64,000 nt of DNA. It comes from Jannaschia seohaensis (GTDB taxonomy: Bacteria; Pseudomonadota; Alphaproteobacteria; Rhodobacterales; Rhodobacteraceae). Location of the stretch: NCBI RefSeq assembly GCF_900116765.1, contig NZ_UETC01000001.1, positions 558,001 to 622,000 of the forward strand. Direction: 5' to 3'. This document shows, piece after piece, positions 49,146 to 58,975 of the stretch. Below the pieces are notes generated by a model. The model had not been told where the DNA came from and did not search any database. It worked only from the letters and a program-made list of their open reading frames with translations. The stretch's first letter is position 1. Each line of letters opens with the position of its first letter. Made by a program: the position numbers and the translations under genes.

Positions 49146-49343
49146 CGGATCGCGCCGGGCTGTCGCATTGGCCGAAGGTCGCGCGCCCATGCCCGGTGAG
49201 CATTGTGCGGCGGCTGCCGGAAAGCCGCGCCGCAGGATCTCCGCGGCCCGCTTCCGGCGCGCGCGCCTCCTCATCACCGGTTTCCAAATACTCATGGCGA
49301 CCCGCCTGCCACGGGCGGACCCTCGGGACGGGAGAGATCCAGA

Positions 49344-49802
49344 ATGCGCCTGACCCTCGTCGCCGTCGGCCGCCTGCGCAAGGGGCCCGAAAAGGTGCTT
49401 GTCGACGACTATCTCGCCCGTTTCGCCAAGACGGGGCGTGGTCAGGGGCTGCCGCCTGTGACCCTGACCGAGGTCGAAGGCCGAGGCAGCGGCAGTGAGG
49501 CGGAGGCCATCGCTCGCGCCCTTCCCGAGGGCGCCGCGCTGGTTTTGTTGGACGAGCGGGGCGCGACCCTGACTTCCCCGGACTTCGCTGCCCGCCTGGG
49601 CGCGTGGCGCGACGAGGCGCGGGACGTGGCGCTGGTGATCGGCGGCGCCGACGGGCTGGATGCGGCGCTGCGGGACCGCGCCGACCTTCTCCTCAGCTTC
49701 GGCGCTATGGTCTGGCCCCACATGCTGGTGCGGGTGATGCTGGCCGAACAGCTCTATCGCGCGGCCTCGATCCTCGCCGGCTCCCCCTACCATCGCGCCT
49801 GA
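49344..49802 (+). CDS. rlmH: 23S rRNA (pseudouridine-1915-N3) methyltransferase RlmH
   Basis: A 152-residue SPOUT-family methyltransferase that modifies pseudouridine 1915 in 23S rRNA. The knot region reads ALVLLDERGATLTS, then VALVIGGADGLDAALRDRAD and SFGAMVWPHMLVRVMLAEQLYRA, and the protein ends with SPYHRA. Length is normal. GGAGAG precedes the ATG at 49344, which excludes the longer upstream frame. It follows rsfS after 198 bases that contain no gene. Confidence 0.95.
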   Translation: MRLTLVAVGRLRKGPEKVLVDDYLARFAKTGRGQGLPPVTLTEVEGRGSGSEAEAIARALPEGAALVLLDERGATLTSPDFAARLGAWRDEARDVALVIGGADGLDAALRDRADLLLSFGAMVWPHMLVRVMLAEQLYRAASILAGSPYHRA

Positions 49803-49840
49803 GACCGGCCTAGACACGGGCCAAACCCCCGGAGGCTCCC

Positions 49841-51352
49841 ATGCAGAAGAAACCCGTGATCCTGTGCATCCTCGACGGTTGGGGGATCTCTGACCGGCCC
49901 GAGCAATCGGCCCCGGACGTCGCGCACACGCCCAATTTCGACCGCCTGATGGCGACCTGCCCCCACGCGACGCTCACCACGTTCGGGCCGGATGTGGGGT
50001 TGCCCGAGGGGCAGATGGGCAATTCCGAGGTGGGCCACATGAATATCGGCGCGGGCCGGGTGGTGCGGATGGATCTGGGCCTGATCGACCACGCGATCGA
50101 GACCGGAGAATTCCACCAGCGTCGCGCGCTCAAGGACTGGATCGAGACGCTCAAGCAGACCGGCGGGACCGCGCATCTGATCGGTGTGATCTCGGATGGG
50201 GGCGTGCACGGCCATATCTCGCATGTCATCGCCGCCTGCCGAATCGTGGCGGAGGCGGGCATTCCCGTGGTGCTCCACGCGATCACCGATGGGCGCGACG
50301 TCGCGCCGCGCTCCGCCGAGGGCTTTGTCGAAAGGCTGATGGCGAAGCTGCCCGAGGGCGTGACCGTGGGCACGCTGACGGGGCGCTACTACGCCATGGA
50401 CCGCGACAACCGCTGGGACCGGGTGCAGCGGGCCTGGGCCGCGATGGTCTGGGGCGAGGGGGAGGCCGTCGCCGACCCCGCCGCCGCCGTCGCCGCCGCC
50501 CGCGCGCGTGACGAGAGCGACGAATTCATCCAGCCCACCGTGCTGGGCGACTACGAGGGCATGTCGGCGGGGGACGGCGTCTTCTGCCTCAATTTCCGCG
50601 CCGACCGCGCGCGCGAAATCCTGGCTGCGCTGGGCGATCCGAAATTCGACGGCTTCGACGCGGGGACGCGCCCCGCGCTGCATATGCTGGGCATGGTCGA
50701 TTACTCCGCCACCCACGACACCTACATGACCAGCGTCTTCCCCAAGGCGCCCGTCGAGAACACGCTGGGCCATTGGGTCGGCTCCAAGGGGCTGACGCAG
50801 TTCCACCTGGCCGAGACCGAGAAATACCCGCACGTCACCTTCTTCCTGAACGGCGGCAAGGAGACGCCGGAGCCCGGCGAGGAGCGCTACATGCCCAAAT
50901 CGCCCAACGTGGCGACCTATGACCTCCAGCCCGAGATGTCGGCCGCCGAGGTGACCGAGCATTTCGTGGCGGCCATCAAGAAGTGCTATGACCTGATCGT
51001 CGTGAACTACGCCAATCCCGATATGGTCGGTCATACCGGCGACTTGAAGGCCGCCGCCGCGGCCTGCGAAGCGGTGGATGCGGGGCTTGGCGCGGTGCTG
51101 GAAGCGCTGGAGGGGAGTGACGGCGCGATGATCGTCTGCGCCGATCACGGCAATTGCGAGACCATGGTCGACCCCGAGACGGGCAAGGCCCATACGGCCC
51201 ATACGCTCAACCCGGTTCCGGTCATCCTGTGGGGCGGGCCCGAGGGCGCGTCCCTGCGCGACGGGCGGCTGGCCGATCTGGCGCCCACGGTGCTGGAGTT
51301 GATGGGGCTGGACGCGCCCGAGCAGATGACGGGGATAAGCCTGATCGCATGA
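49841..51352 (+). CDS. gpmI: 2,3-bisphosphoglycerate-independent phosphoglycerate mutase
   Basis: A 503-residue alkaline-phosphatase-superfamily enzyme of glycolysis/gluconeogenesis that interconverts 3- and 2-phosphoglycerate with two manganese ions. The first metal ligand is in LCILDGWGISD, the catalytic Ser is in MGNSEVGHMNIGAGR, and the C-terminal metal site includes MIVCADHGNCETM and AHTAHTLNPVP. GGAGG precedes the ATG. Its stop overlaps the start of the next gene (ATGA). Confidence 0.96.
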   Translation: MQKKPVILCILDGWGISDRPEQSAPDVAHTPNFDRLMATCPHATLTTFGPDVGLPEGQMGNSEVGHMNIGAGRVVRMDLGLIDHAIETGEFHQRRALKDWIETLKQTGGTAHLIGVISDGGVHGHISHVIAACRIVAEAGIPVVLHAITDGRDVAPRSAEGFVERLMAKLPEGVTVGTLTGRYYAMDRDNRWDRVQRAWAAMVWGEGEAVADPAAAVAAARARDESDEFIQPTVLGDYEGMSAGDGVFCLNFRADRAREILAALGDPKFDGFDAGTRPALHMLGMVDYSATHDTYMTSVFPKAPVENTLGHWVGSKGLTQFHLAETEKYPHVTFFLNGGKETPEPGEERYMPKSPNVATYDLQPEMSAAEVTEHFVAAIKKCYDLIVVNYANPDMVGHTGDLKAAAAACEAVDAGLGAVLEALEGSDGAMIVCADHGNCETMVDPETGKAHTAHTLNPVPVILWGGPEGASLRDGRLADLAPTVLELMGLDAPEQMTGISLIA

Positions 51353-52407
51353 TCCGCGCGGCGCTGATCTGGGCCGCGCTGGCGGCCCCGGCTGTCGCGC
51401 AGGACGGGGCCGAGGCGGCGCGGGAGGCCGCCGCGATGCTGGCGGAGGCGGGCGCGCGGCTGGAGGCCGCCCAGGGCGCAACCGACCGCGTCGGCGCGCT
51501 CACCGGGGTGGTGCGCGCCTATGAGGCTGGGCTGGCCGCGCTGCGCGAGGGGCTGCGCCGCGTCTCGGCACAGGAACGGGCGCTCACCGCCGACCTGGCT
51601 GCCCGGGAAGAGGAAATCGCGCGCCTCCTGGGCGTTATGGCCGGAATGGGCCAGACGCCCGAAGCTGGGCTGCTGCTGCACCCGTCCGGCGCCCTGGGCG
51701 CGGCACGGGCGGGCATGATGCTGGGCGACGCCGCGCCCGCTCTGCGCACCGAGGCCCAGACGCTCCGCCGCGATCTCGCCGTGCTCGACGCGATCCGCGC
51801 CCTGGAGGAAGAGGCCGCCGCCGATCTGCGCGCCGGGCTCGACGGGATCCAGGCGACCCGGCTTGCGCTGTCGCAGGCCATCGCCGATCGGACCGGCCCG
51901 CCCGAGGCCCGCGCCGACCTGGCCGCGTTGCGCGCCCGCATCGATACGCTGGAGGAGATCGCCCAGAGCTTCGACCAACTCCCGCAGGCCCAGACCGACC
52001 TGGATCTGCCCCTGGGCCTCCCGGCCCCCGGCCCCCTCCTGCGCCGCCCGGGCGAGGCGGATGCCGCCGGCATTCGCCGCCCCGGCCTGATCCTCGCCCC
52101 GCCGCCGGGAACGGAGGTCACCGCCCCCGCCGCGGGCACGGTGCGCTTTGCCGGGCCGCTTCTCGATTACGATCTCGTGATCTTGTTGGAGCCCCGTCCG
52201 GGCCTGATGCTGGTTTTCGGAGGGCTTTCGGAGGTCTATGTCTCCAAGGGACAGATCGTGCCGGGCGGCGCGCGCCTCGGCGCCATGGGCGGGCCTCTGC
52301 GCGACGGGGCCGCAGGTGCTGGCGCATCGCGCCCGGACACGCTTTATGTGGAAGTGAGAGAGGCCGGACGGCCCGCGGACCCCTCGGAATGGTTCGCCTT
52401 TGAGTAG
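51349..52407 (+). CDS. Murein hydrolase activator EnvC-like protein
   Basis: A 352-residue periplasmic protein with signal peptide MIRAALIWAALAAPAVAQ, a long Ala/Glu/Arg-rich coiled coil (about 20-225), and a C-terminal LytM/M23 domain (about 245-350: PPPGTEVTAPAAGTVRFAG, VYVSKGQIVPGGARLG). The M23 zinc ligands (HxxxD, HxH) are missing, as in EnvC, so it should activate amidases instead of cutting peptidoglycan itself. It overlaps gpmI by ATGA and is followed 9 bases later by ctpA, the order typical of this block. Confidence 0.87.
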   Translation: MIRAALIWAALAAPAVAQDGAEAAREAAAMLAEAGARLEAAQGATDRVGALTGVVRAYEAGLAALREGLRRVSAQERALTADLAAREEEIARLLGVMAGMGQTPEAGLLLHPSGALGAARAGMMLGDAAPALRTEAQTLRRDLAVLDAIRALEEEAAADLRAGLDGIQATRLALSQAIADRTGPPEARADLAALRARIDTLEEIAQSFDQLPQAQTDLDLPLGLPAPGPLLRRPGEADAAGIRRPGLILAPPPGTEVTAPAAGTVRFAGPLLDYDLVILLEPRPGLMLVFGGLSEVYVSKGQIVPGGARLGAMGGPLRDGAAGAGASRPDTLYVEVREAGRPADPSEWFAFE

Positions 52408-52416
52408 GGAAGAGAC

Positions 52417-53769
52417 ATGAAGAAATTCGCCTTGGCCGCCACGGGCGGCGTCGTCGCCGGGATCCTCGCCACCACGCAGGTCGCCGGCCCCCTTCTGGCT
52501 CAGGAAGCGCGGGAGCCGTCGGTCTACGAACAGCTCGACCTGTTCGGCATCGTCTTCGAGCGCATCCGCAACCAATATGTCGAAGAGGTCGACGAGGGCG
52601 ACCTGATCGAAGCGGCCATCAACGGCATGTTGACCTCGCTCGACCCCCATTCCTCGTTCCTGCCCCCCCGCGACTTCGAGGACATGCAGGTCGACACCCG
52701 CGGCGAGTTCGGCGGCCTCGGCATCGAGGTCACGCAGGAAGAGGGCTACGTCAAGGTCATCACGCCGATGGACGGCACCCCCGCCTTCGAGGCGGGCGTC
52801 GAGGCGGGCGACTTCATCACTGCCGTCGACGGCGAGAGCCTGCTGGGCCTGACCCTGGAAGAAGCGGTTGAACTGATGCGCGGGCCGATCGGCTCCGAAA
52901 TCATGATCACGGTCGTGCGGGAAGGCCTCGAAGAGCCCATCGACATCGAGATCACCCGCGACACGATCAAGCTGACCGCCGCCCGCGTCCGGCCCGAGGG
53001 CGACAGTGTCGTCATTCGCGTCTCCACCTTCAACGACCAGACCATGCCCAACATCCGCACGGGCCTGGAAGAGACCCTGGCCGAGATGGGCGGGCTCGAT
53101 CAGATCAACGGCGTCGTTCTGGATCTGCGTAACAACCCAGGTGGCCTGCTCAATGCCGGCGTGGATCTGGCCGATTTCTTCCTGGAGCAAGGCGAGATCG
53201 TCTCGACCCGCGGCCGCGACGTGATCGACGGCGACCGCTTCGGCGCGCGCCCCGGCGACGCGATCGAGGGTCTGCCGCTGGTGGTTCTGATCAATGGCGG
53301 CTCCGCTTCCGCCTCCGAGATCGTCGCGGGCGCGTTGCAGGACCACCGCCGCGCCGTGGTCGTTGGAACCAAGAGCTTCGGCAAGGGCTCCGTCCAGACG
53401 ATCATGCCGCTCCAGGGCGACGGTGCGATCCGGCTGACGACGTCCCGCTACTACACGCCCTCGGGCCGCTCGATCCAGGCGCTGGGCATCTCGCCCGACA
53501 TCGTCGTCGTGCAGCCGCCGCGCCTTCCCGAGGCCGAGGGCGAAGCGGAGGAGCAGGCCACGGCCCGCCCGCGCCGCTCCGAGCGCAACCTGCGCGGCTC
53601 GCTCGACAATGACAGCCTGACCGAGGACCAGCAGGAGCAGATCCGCCTGGAGCAGGAACAGGCCGAGCGCGTGGCCGAACTGCGCAACGAGGACTACCAG
53701 CTGGCTTACGCCATCGACATCCTCAAGGGGCTCTCGGCCATCGACCTGGCGGCCGGGAACGACGGCTGA
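52417..53769 (+). CDS. ctpA: Carboxy-terminal processing peptidase (S41), CtpA
   Basis: A 450-residue periplasmic serine protease. The N-terminus has an export signal (AATGGVVAGILATTQVAGPLLAQ). A PDZ domain (about 85-170: GGLGIEVTQEEGYVKVITPMDG) is followed by the S41 catalytic core with Ser in INGGSASASEIVAGAL and Lys in GTKSFGKGSVQT. The C-terminal tail is Glu/Gln/Arg-rich. With the EnvC-like activator next to it, a role in peptidoglycan-hydrolase turnover at division is likely, by analogy with Prc/Ctp systems. Confidence 0.94.
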   Translation: MKKFALAATGGVVAGILATTQVAGPLLAQEAREPSVYEQLDLFGIVFERIRNQYVEEVDEGDLIEAAINGMLTSLDPHSSFLPPRDFEDMQVDTRGEFGGLGIEVTQEEGYVKVITPMDGTPAFEAGVEAGDFITAVDGESLLGLTLEEAVELMRGPIGSEIMITVVREGLEEPIDIEITRDTIKLTAARVRPEGDSVVIRVSTFNDQTMPNIRTGLEETLAEMGGLDQINGVVLDLRNNPGGLLNAGVDLADFFLEQGEIVSTRGRDVIDGDRFGARPGDAIEGLPLVVLINGGSASASEIVAGALQDHRRAVVVGTKSFGKGSVQTIMPLQGDGAIRLTTSRYYTPSGRSIQALGISPDIVVVQPPRLPEAEGEAEEQATARPRRSERNLRGSLDNDSLTEDQQEQIRLEQEQAERVAELRNEDYQLAYAIDILKGLSAIDLAAGNDG

Positions 53770-53773
53770 CGGG

Positions 53774-54250
53774 ATGACGCCCGCGCAGATCGCGGCACTG
53801 CCCTACCGGCCCTGTGCCGGGGTGTGCCTGATAAATTCGGCCCGGCTCGTCTGGGTCGGAGAGCGGCTGGACATGCCGGGCGCCTGGCAGATGCCGCAGG
53901 GCGGCGTCGATGCGGGCGAGGCGCCCGAGGCGGCCGCTTGGCGCGAGCTCGAGGAAGAGACGGGCCTCTCCGCGGCCGCTGTCGAGCTGCTCGACCGGCT
54001 CGATGCGCCGCTGCCCTACGATCTGCCGCATGACCTCGTGCCGAACATTTGGAAGGGGCGCTATCGCGGCCAGATGCAGGATTGGTTCCTGATGCGCTAT
54101 GACGGCCCCGACGAGGCCGTCGACCTCGACGCGCATGTGCGGGAGTTCTCTCGCTGGGCCTGGATGCCCGCGGCCGAGGTGCTGGATCACATCGTTCCGT
54201 TCAAGCGCGACATCTACCGCGAGGTCCTGACGCGCTTCGGCCTGCTGTGA
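53774..54250 (+). CDS. rppH: RNA pyrophosphohydrolase RppH (Nudix)
   Basis: A 158-residue Nudix hydrolase that removes pyrophosphate from mRNA 5' ends and so triggers decay. The Nudix box reads GGVDAGEAPEAAAWRELEEETGL, an exact match to GX5EX7REUXEEXG. Family segments YRPCAGVCLIN and LPYDLPHDL are also present. It starts 4 bases after the ctpA stop and closes the conserved block. Confidence 0.94.
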   Translation: MTPAQIAALPYRPCAGVCLINSARLVWVGERLDMPGAWQMPQGGVDAGEAPEAAAWRELEEETGLSAAAVELLDRLDAPLPYDLPHDLVPNIWKGRYRGQMQDWFLMRYDGPDEAVDLDAHVREFSRWAWMPAAEVLDHIVPFKRDIYREVLTRFGLL

Positions 54251-54324
54251 TCCGCTGGGGCTGTCATCGCATGACGGCCCCATTGCATGTCAGGATGCGG
54301 GGGTCGCTCATCTCGGAGGCTCCC

Positions 54325-54786
54325 ATGCGCTTTCTCCCCGTCCTATTCCTCGCGGCCCTGGCGCAGCCGGCCACGGCGCTCACATGCGCTCCGCCCTCGG
54401 TGGCCTCCAGCTTCGCCATCGCCCAGGACAGCCCTCTGACCTATGTGCTCGCCGCCGGGCGGCTGACCCCTCTGGGCGGCACCGCGACGCCGGTTCCACG
54501 CGACCCGCCCCTGCGCGTCCATGAGGTCCGGCTGGCCCGTCTCGACGGCCATCTGGCCAGCCGCTCGGGCTTCGACCGGCCCGTCTCGCTGGAAATCGCG
54601 GTCGAGCTGATCTGCGCCGGTCCATGGTGCGCGGATCTCCCCGAGGGAGAGCTCCTGCTCTTCCTGGAGCGGCATGGCGACGATTATGTCCTGCTCGAAG
54701 GCCCCTGTCCGCGCTTCGCCCTGACCTCGACACCCGAGACCCGCGCCGAGGCCCTCGCCTGCCTCACCGGAACCTGCCCGGACTAG
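54325..54786 (+). CDS. Small secreted protein of unknown function
   Basis: A 153-residue exported protein with signal peptide MRFLPVLFLAALAQPATALTC. The Cys right after the cleavage region could be a disulfide partner; a lipoprotein is unlikely because the preceding residues are ALT. The mature part has several cysteines (CAGPWCADL, GPCPRF, ACLTGTC), suggesting disulfides. No domain is recognised. GGAGG precedes the ATG. An upstream in-frame ATG at 54247 would overlap rppH but lacks the signal peptide at its start. Confidence 0.75.
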   Translation: MRFLPVLFLAALAQPATALTCAPPSVASSFAIAQDSPLTYVLAAGRLTPLGGTATPVPRDPPLRVHEVRLARLDGHLASRSGFDRPVSLEIAVELICAGPWCADLPEGELLLFLERHGDDYVLLEGPCPRFALTSTPETRAEALACLTGTCPD

Positions 54787-54794
54787 CGGACCGT

Positions 54795-54854
54795 CCTTTC
54801 TTCTGGCCCGAAAGACCCTCGGGGGATTTTCAAGGGGGCCCGAGGGCCCCCTTG
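54795..54854 (+). repeat. 3'-UTR repeat element with hairpin, copy d
   Basis: CCTTTCTTCTGGCCCG, AAAGACCCTC and GGGGG are followed by a perfect 11-base-pair stem, CAAGGGGGCCC with GGGCCCCCTTG (54831-54841 and 54844-54854). The AAATACTCC core is altered to AAAGACCCTC here. It lies 9 bases after the stop of the small secreted protein, in sense orientation, and would end that transcript before the convergent ggt gene. Confidence 0.6.
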
Positions 54855-54915
54855 CAGCAGGGAGCGCGAGGGACGGCAGTCCCTCGCGGCCTGGGCTCCG
54901 CCCACTCGCGGGCGA

Positions 54916-54935
54916 AATGGTCCACTGGACCGTTT
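54916..54935 (-). repeat. GGTCC/GGACC inverted-repeat element, copy 2
   Basis: AATGGTCC-ac-TGGACCGTTT contains the perfect inverted repeat GGTCC-act-GGACC (54919-54931). Both halves recur at 9195-9216. Each lies a few to a few dozen bases downstream of a minus-strand stop codon, here that of gamma-glutamyltransferase. Confidence 0.4.
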
Positions 54936-54956
54936 CCGGGGAGCCCGCTCACCCCT

Positions 54957-56690
54957 TCACTCGCCGATGGCCACGCCTTCCCGCCGCGGGTCCGCCCCGC
55001 CGGTCAGCCCGTCCGGCCCCAGTGCGATCGCATGCAGCCCCGAGGTCAGGCCGCGAATGCTGGTCTCGAAGCCCATCGCGCCCAGCGCTTCGGCCAGATC
55101 CTCGGCCGCCGTCCCTTCCTCCAGGTCGTAGGTCCCGAAGCGGTTGACCAGATGCGGCAATTCCACGGCCTGCTGCACGTCCATGCCCCAGTCCATATGC
55201 GCCACGATCGTCTTGGCCACGTAGCCGATGATCCGCGACCCGCCCGGAGAGCCGACCACCAGCACCGGCGCTTCGTCCTGCATCACGATGGTGGGCGCCA
55301 TGGATGAGCGCGGCCGCTTGCCCGGCTCCACCCGGTTGGCGATGGGCACGCCGTCCGAATGGGTGCGGAAGGAGAAGTCCGTCAGCTCGTTATTGAGCAG
55401 GAACCCGCCCGGCGTGAACAACCGCGAGCCGAAGCCGTTCTCGATGGTCGTCGTCATGCTGAGCGCGTTGCCGTCCGCGTCCACGATCGAGATATGCGAG
55501 GTCGACGGCAACTCCAGGCTCTCGTCATCGGCCCAGAGCATCGCGTGATCCCAGGGGGGCGTGCCGGGCGCGACCTCCTCCAGCGCCGTATCGCCTGCGA
55601 GCAGGGTCGCGCGGTCGCTCAGATAGGCCTGGTCCAGCAGGCCGCGGCTCGGCATCGGCACGAAGTCGCTATCGGCCATGTAACGGCCCCGGTCAGCGAA
55701 GGCGAGGCGCGAGGCATCGCCGATCAGGCGCCACGCCTCCGGGCTGTCGGGGCCCAGCCCGGCGATGTCGAAGGGCTCGATCAGCCCCAAGATCTGCCCC
55801 ACGGTCAGCCCGCCGGAAGAGGGCGGGCCCATCCCGCAGACCTCGGCCCCGCGATAGGGGGCGCAGACGGCCGGCCGCTCGATGACGTCATAGGTGGCGA
55901 GATCCTCCAGCGAGAGATGCCCCGGCGTGGCGGCCCCGCGCACGGTCGCGACGATGCCCTCGGCGATCTCTCCGCTATAGAAGGCGTCCGCCCCCTCGGC
56001 GGCGAGGGCGCGCAGGGTGTCGGCATAGGCCGGGTTGCGGAGGGTCGATCCCTCCAGGATCGGGATCCCATCGGGCAGGAAATAGTCGGCCGTCGCGGGC
56101 GCGACCGAGAGCCGCTCCCGCCCGTCCGCGACCAGCGCGGCGAGGCGCGGCGAGACGGTAAAGCCCTGTTCCGCATGGCCGATGGCGTCGTCGAAGAGCG
56201 AGCCCCAGTTGGCCCGGCCCCAGCGGCGATGCGCCTCCTCCATCAGCGCGGGCGTCCCCGGCGTGCCGACCGAGAGCCCGCCGACGACGGCATCCCAAAA
56301 GCCCATCGGCTCCCCGTCGATCTGAAAGAGGGTCGGTTTGACGGAAAGGGGTGCCGTCTCGCGCCCGTCGAGCGTGGTCACTTCGCCGCTCGCCGCGTCG
56401 TACCAGACCAGGAAGGCGCCGCCGCCCAGGCCCGACGATTGCGGCTCCACCAGGCCCAGAACGGCCTGCACCGCGACCATGGCGTCGGCCGCCGAGCCGC
56501 CCTCGCGCAGAACGCGGGCACCCGCCTCGGAGGCGAGGGGGTTGGCCGCCGCGACCATCCAGTTCTCGGAGGCGACCGGCGCGCCGGCCTCTGGCGCGAG
56601 GCCCGAGGCGGCCTCCGGCGCGACGGAGTCGGCAGCGGTCTGCGCCCAGGCGGGCGCCGCCGCCAGGGTCAGGGCAAGTAGGATACGCAT
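54957..56690 (-). CDS. ggt: Gamma-glutamyltransferase, periplasmic
   Basis: A 577-residue Ntn-hydrolase precursor that cleaves gamma-glutamyl compounds such as glutathione. The signal peptide is MRILLALTLAAAPAWAQ. The large-subunit start carries ASENWMVAAANPLASEAGARVL. The autoprocessing site and nucleophile Thr lie in LPSTSHISIVDADGN, and the small subunit includes SMTTTIENGFGSRL and GKRPRSSMAPTIV. GGAGG precedes the ATG at 56690. Length and domain order are complete. It probably recycles glutathione amino acids in the periplasm. Confidence 0.94.
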   Translation of the reverse strand: MRILLALTLAAAPAWAQTAADSVAPEAASGLAPEAGAPVASENWMVAAANPLASEAGARVLREGGSAADAMVAVQAVLGLVEPQSSGLGGGAFLVWYDAASGEVTTLDGRETAPLSVKPTLFQIDGEPMGFWDAVVGGLSVGTPGTPALMEEAHRRWGRANWGSLFDDAIGHAEQGFTVSPRLAALVADGRERLSVAPATADYFLPDGIPILEGSTLRNPAYADTLRALAAEGADAFYSGEIAEGIVATVRGAATPGHLSLEDLATYDVIERPAVCAPYRGAEVCGMGPPSSGGLTVGQILGLIEPFDIAGLGPDSPEAWRLIGDASRLAFADRGRYMADSDFVPMPSRGLLDQAYLSDRATLLAGDTALEEVAPGTPPWDHAMLWADDESLELPSTSHISIVDADGNALSMTTTIENGFGSRLFTPGGFLLNNELTDFSFRTHSDGVPIANRVEPGKRPRSSMAPTIVMQDEAPVLVVGSPGGSRIIGYVAKTIVAHMDWGMDVQQAVELPHLVNRFGTYDLEEGTAAEDLAEALGAMGFETSIRGLTSGLHAIALGPDGLTGGADPRREGVAIGE

Positions 56691-58370
56691 TGGAGGTCCT
56701 CCACTCAGGTTCTCCGATCATTGCGCTCGAACTCCGTCGCGGCAACCCTGCGCCGGGGGCGGGGCGCCCGGGCGGCGGGGAAATCCCCGCCCTACGCCTC
56801 CTGACCTGTCGGGTGTCGGGCGTGCGGCGGCTGTGACGCCTGTGATCGCGTCCACGGCGCGACCCTTCAGGAAATGGGCCCATGACCCGTTTTGGTGCGC
56901 TTTGCGGCGCGTCTGGCCGGGAGGTGGGTGATGTCTGCGGATCCGGTTCGATGCTGCGCCCCGCGAAGCCGATGGGCGGATGCACCGTAGGGCGGCGGGT
57001 CGCGCAAGGCCCTCTCCAAGCGGTTCGTGCCGTGGGCCGGGCGAGGCGCGTGGGACGCCTTGCGCGACGGGCAGGGCGAAGAGGGAGCGAGGCTGGGATG
57101 CGCGATGCTCCACCTCCGCAGGGGCCACCGTTTGGCGGCGGGAAGCGGGGCCGGGGCGCACGTCATGGACCGCTCGCATGGGGCGCGCCAAGCGGCGCAT
57201 GGCCGTGGATGAGATCGGCCGACGCCGCCGCCCCCGTCCCGCTGCTGGCGGGCGATCGCGGCGAGGCGGAGGGGCCAGCCGCGTTGGTCGAGGGCGTCGC
57301 GCCCGGCGGGCGCTGCGCCCCCCGCAAGCGCCCGCATCGCGTCGATCCCGCGCTCTTCCCGCCCGCATCGGCGAAGGCGGCGTCTCGCGCCTCGAGGGCG
57401 GGCGCCGGATCACAGCCGGAGACGCCTCACTCTTGCACCCTCCGGGCCGCAACCGTCATCGCGGTCATGCTCTCCCCTTGGGGCCGAAGCCCGCGCCAAC
57501 TGGGTTCCGCCAGCCGCCGGGCCTCGAAGACGTGTGACGGGGCCTTTCTGGGCGCTAGGACCATGAGACCATGCAGGGCGGCGCAGGTGGGGGCTGCGTG
57601 ACGGCGGCGGGACCGGGCGACATGTGTCGAGCTTTTGGCCGGGAGAGCGATGATCCGCGTCCTGGACCCGCGCGGTCGCGCGATCCGGATGACCGGCTCC
57701 CTTGCACCTGCGGGGATCGACGGGGGGACAGTTTCATCACCCTGGTAGACGGCGCTCCGTTGGCCGTTTCCGGAGGCGGGCCGGCTTCTCGGGAGGGGCA
57801 TTTCGACCCAGCCAGGGCCGGTCCGACGCCTGTGCCCAGGGGTGGTCGTCCTGGAGCGGGCGGCCCGTTGGCGGCAGCCGCGGGGGAGGGCCTGACCAAG
57901 GACGGCTTGAGCCCATTTTCGCGGAGAGGGGGATCGTCTTGCTTGTAGACGGAGGTCTCCGGGATGGCCTGCCCGCCGATCGTGCGGGAAATGCCCGGTG
58001 GCTTTGGACGCTCTCGCGACGGCATGGGCGGTGCGTGGACGGCAACCAGCACCTGGGGCCACTCAGTCTGAGCGCCGCGACCCGCGTGCGCGTCCGCCCT
58101 TCCGTCGGAGGCGGCGCTCACCGTCTCCCAGTTGGCCGCCGCGCCGGGGCCGCCTTGAGGGTGTCGCGGGATCCGGCGTCCTGGTGTCCTCGGGTGACAG
58201 CTCCGTTTGGCGGGGATGCCCCTAGCCCGCGACATCTCTGCTCGTCTTGTCCTGGTGTTCCCTGCCACGCCAGCCCCCGGGAAACGCCCCGCCCCGGTGG
58301 CTGACGAGCAGAAGCCCAAGGCTGGTGAGACGGAACCGACCAAGCGGGAGATCGGGAGCACGGGCGCCAG
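56691..58370. other. Gene-free stretch, left part of a 2.7 kb gap
   Basis: No credible gene was found on either strand over 1.7 kb, unlike the dense coding elsewhere. Frames of up to about 270 codons exist, but all are rich in Arg, Pro, Gly and Ser, lack ribosome sites and resemble no protein I know. The first 100 bases should hold the ggt promoter. I could not find transposase pieces, long direct repeats or RNA genes. With the relic at 58371-58975 it looks like decayed sequence. Confidence 0.5.
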
Positions 58371-58975
58371 TCATCCCGCATGGGGCGTGCCCGTGATGTT
58401 GGCGAGATCCAGGACGGCGATGGCGAGCGGTCCGCACATCTCGGTCGCTATCGCATGCAAGCGGCGGTAACGGAATCCGGCGGAAACCCGCCGGACAAGA
58501 CGCCCGCGAAGGTCGGACCGCAGGCCCCGTCGCGGGCCACCCGGGCCGAGACCGCGCCCAAAACCTTGGAGGTCCGTGGGCGGGCACCCCCGCATCAGCG
58601 ACCGCTTCTCGCCTGAGGCGGTGCGCTCGGCCCCTGCCAGCACCTGGCCAAGGCCCATCCCGTCGATGCCGAAGCACACCAGGATCTCCAGTAGCGGATG
58701 CGCCTCCCGGTTGCTCGCGCGGTCGGTGATGGCGCCGCAGATCGGCTGTTGGATGCTCTTGGCCGGGGCTGAGGCTGGGGGCGCGATGATCAGGGAGACG
58801 TCGGCGCGCGGTTGCCCCGAATTCTCCTGCGGTGGGGATCGGGGCGTTGCCGAAGCTGGCGGGAATGGCGATGCCGACCGTCAGCGCGAAAGAGCCTGCG
58901 ATCAGGCTGGGGACGAGAGGCGTGCGGGCAAGCAGTATCGGGTGCTCTCTGGCTAGCTGCCGGTCGGCGGCGAGA
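58371..58975 (-). pseudogene. Possible decayed MFS transporter fragment
   Basis: Protein-like pieces occur in different minus-strand frames. Around 58811-58975 one frame reads LVPSLIAGSFALTVGIAIP…EFGAT, like the first helix of a major facilitator. Around 58620-58799 another frame reads SLIIAPPASAPAKSIQQP, ICGAITDRASNREAHPLL and EILVCFGIDGMGLGQVLAG, like helix 2, the conserved G-x-x-x-D-R loop and helix 3. A frame ending at 58371 continues with CGPLAIAVLDLANITGTPHAG. The frame shift between the pieces means no intact gene. The match is by pattern only and weak. Confidence 0.3.
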
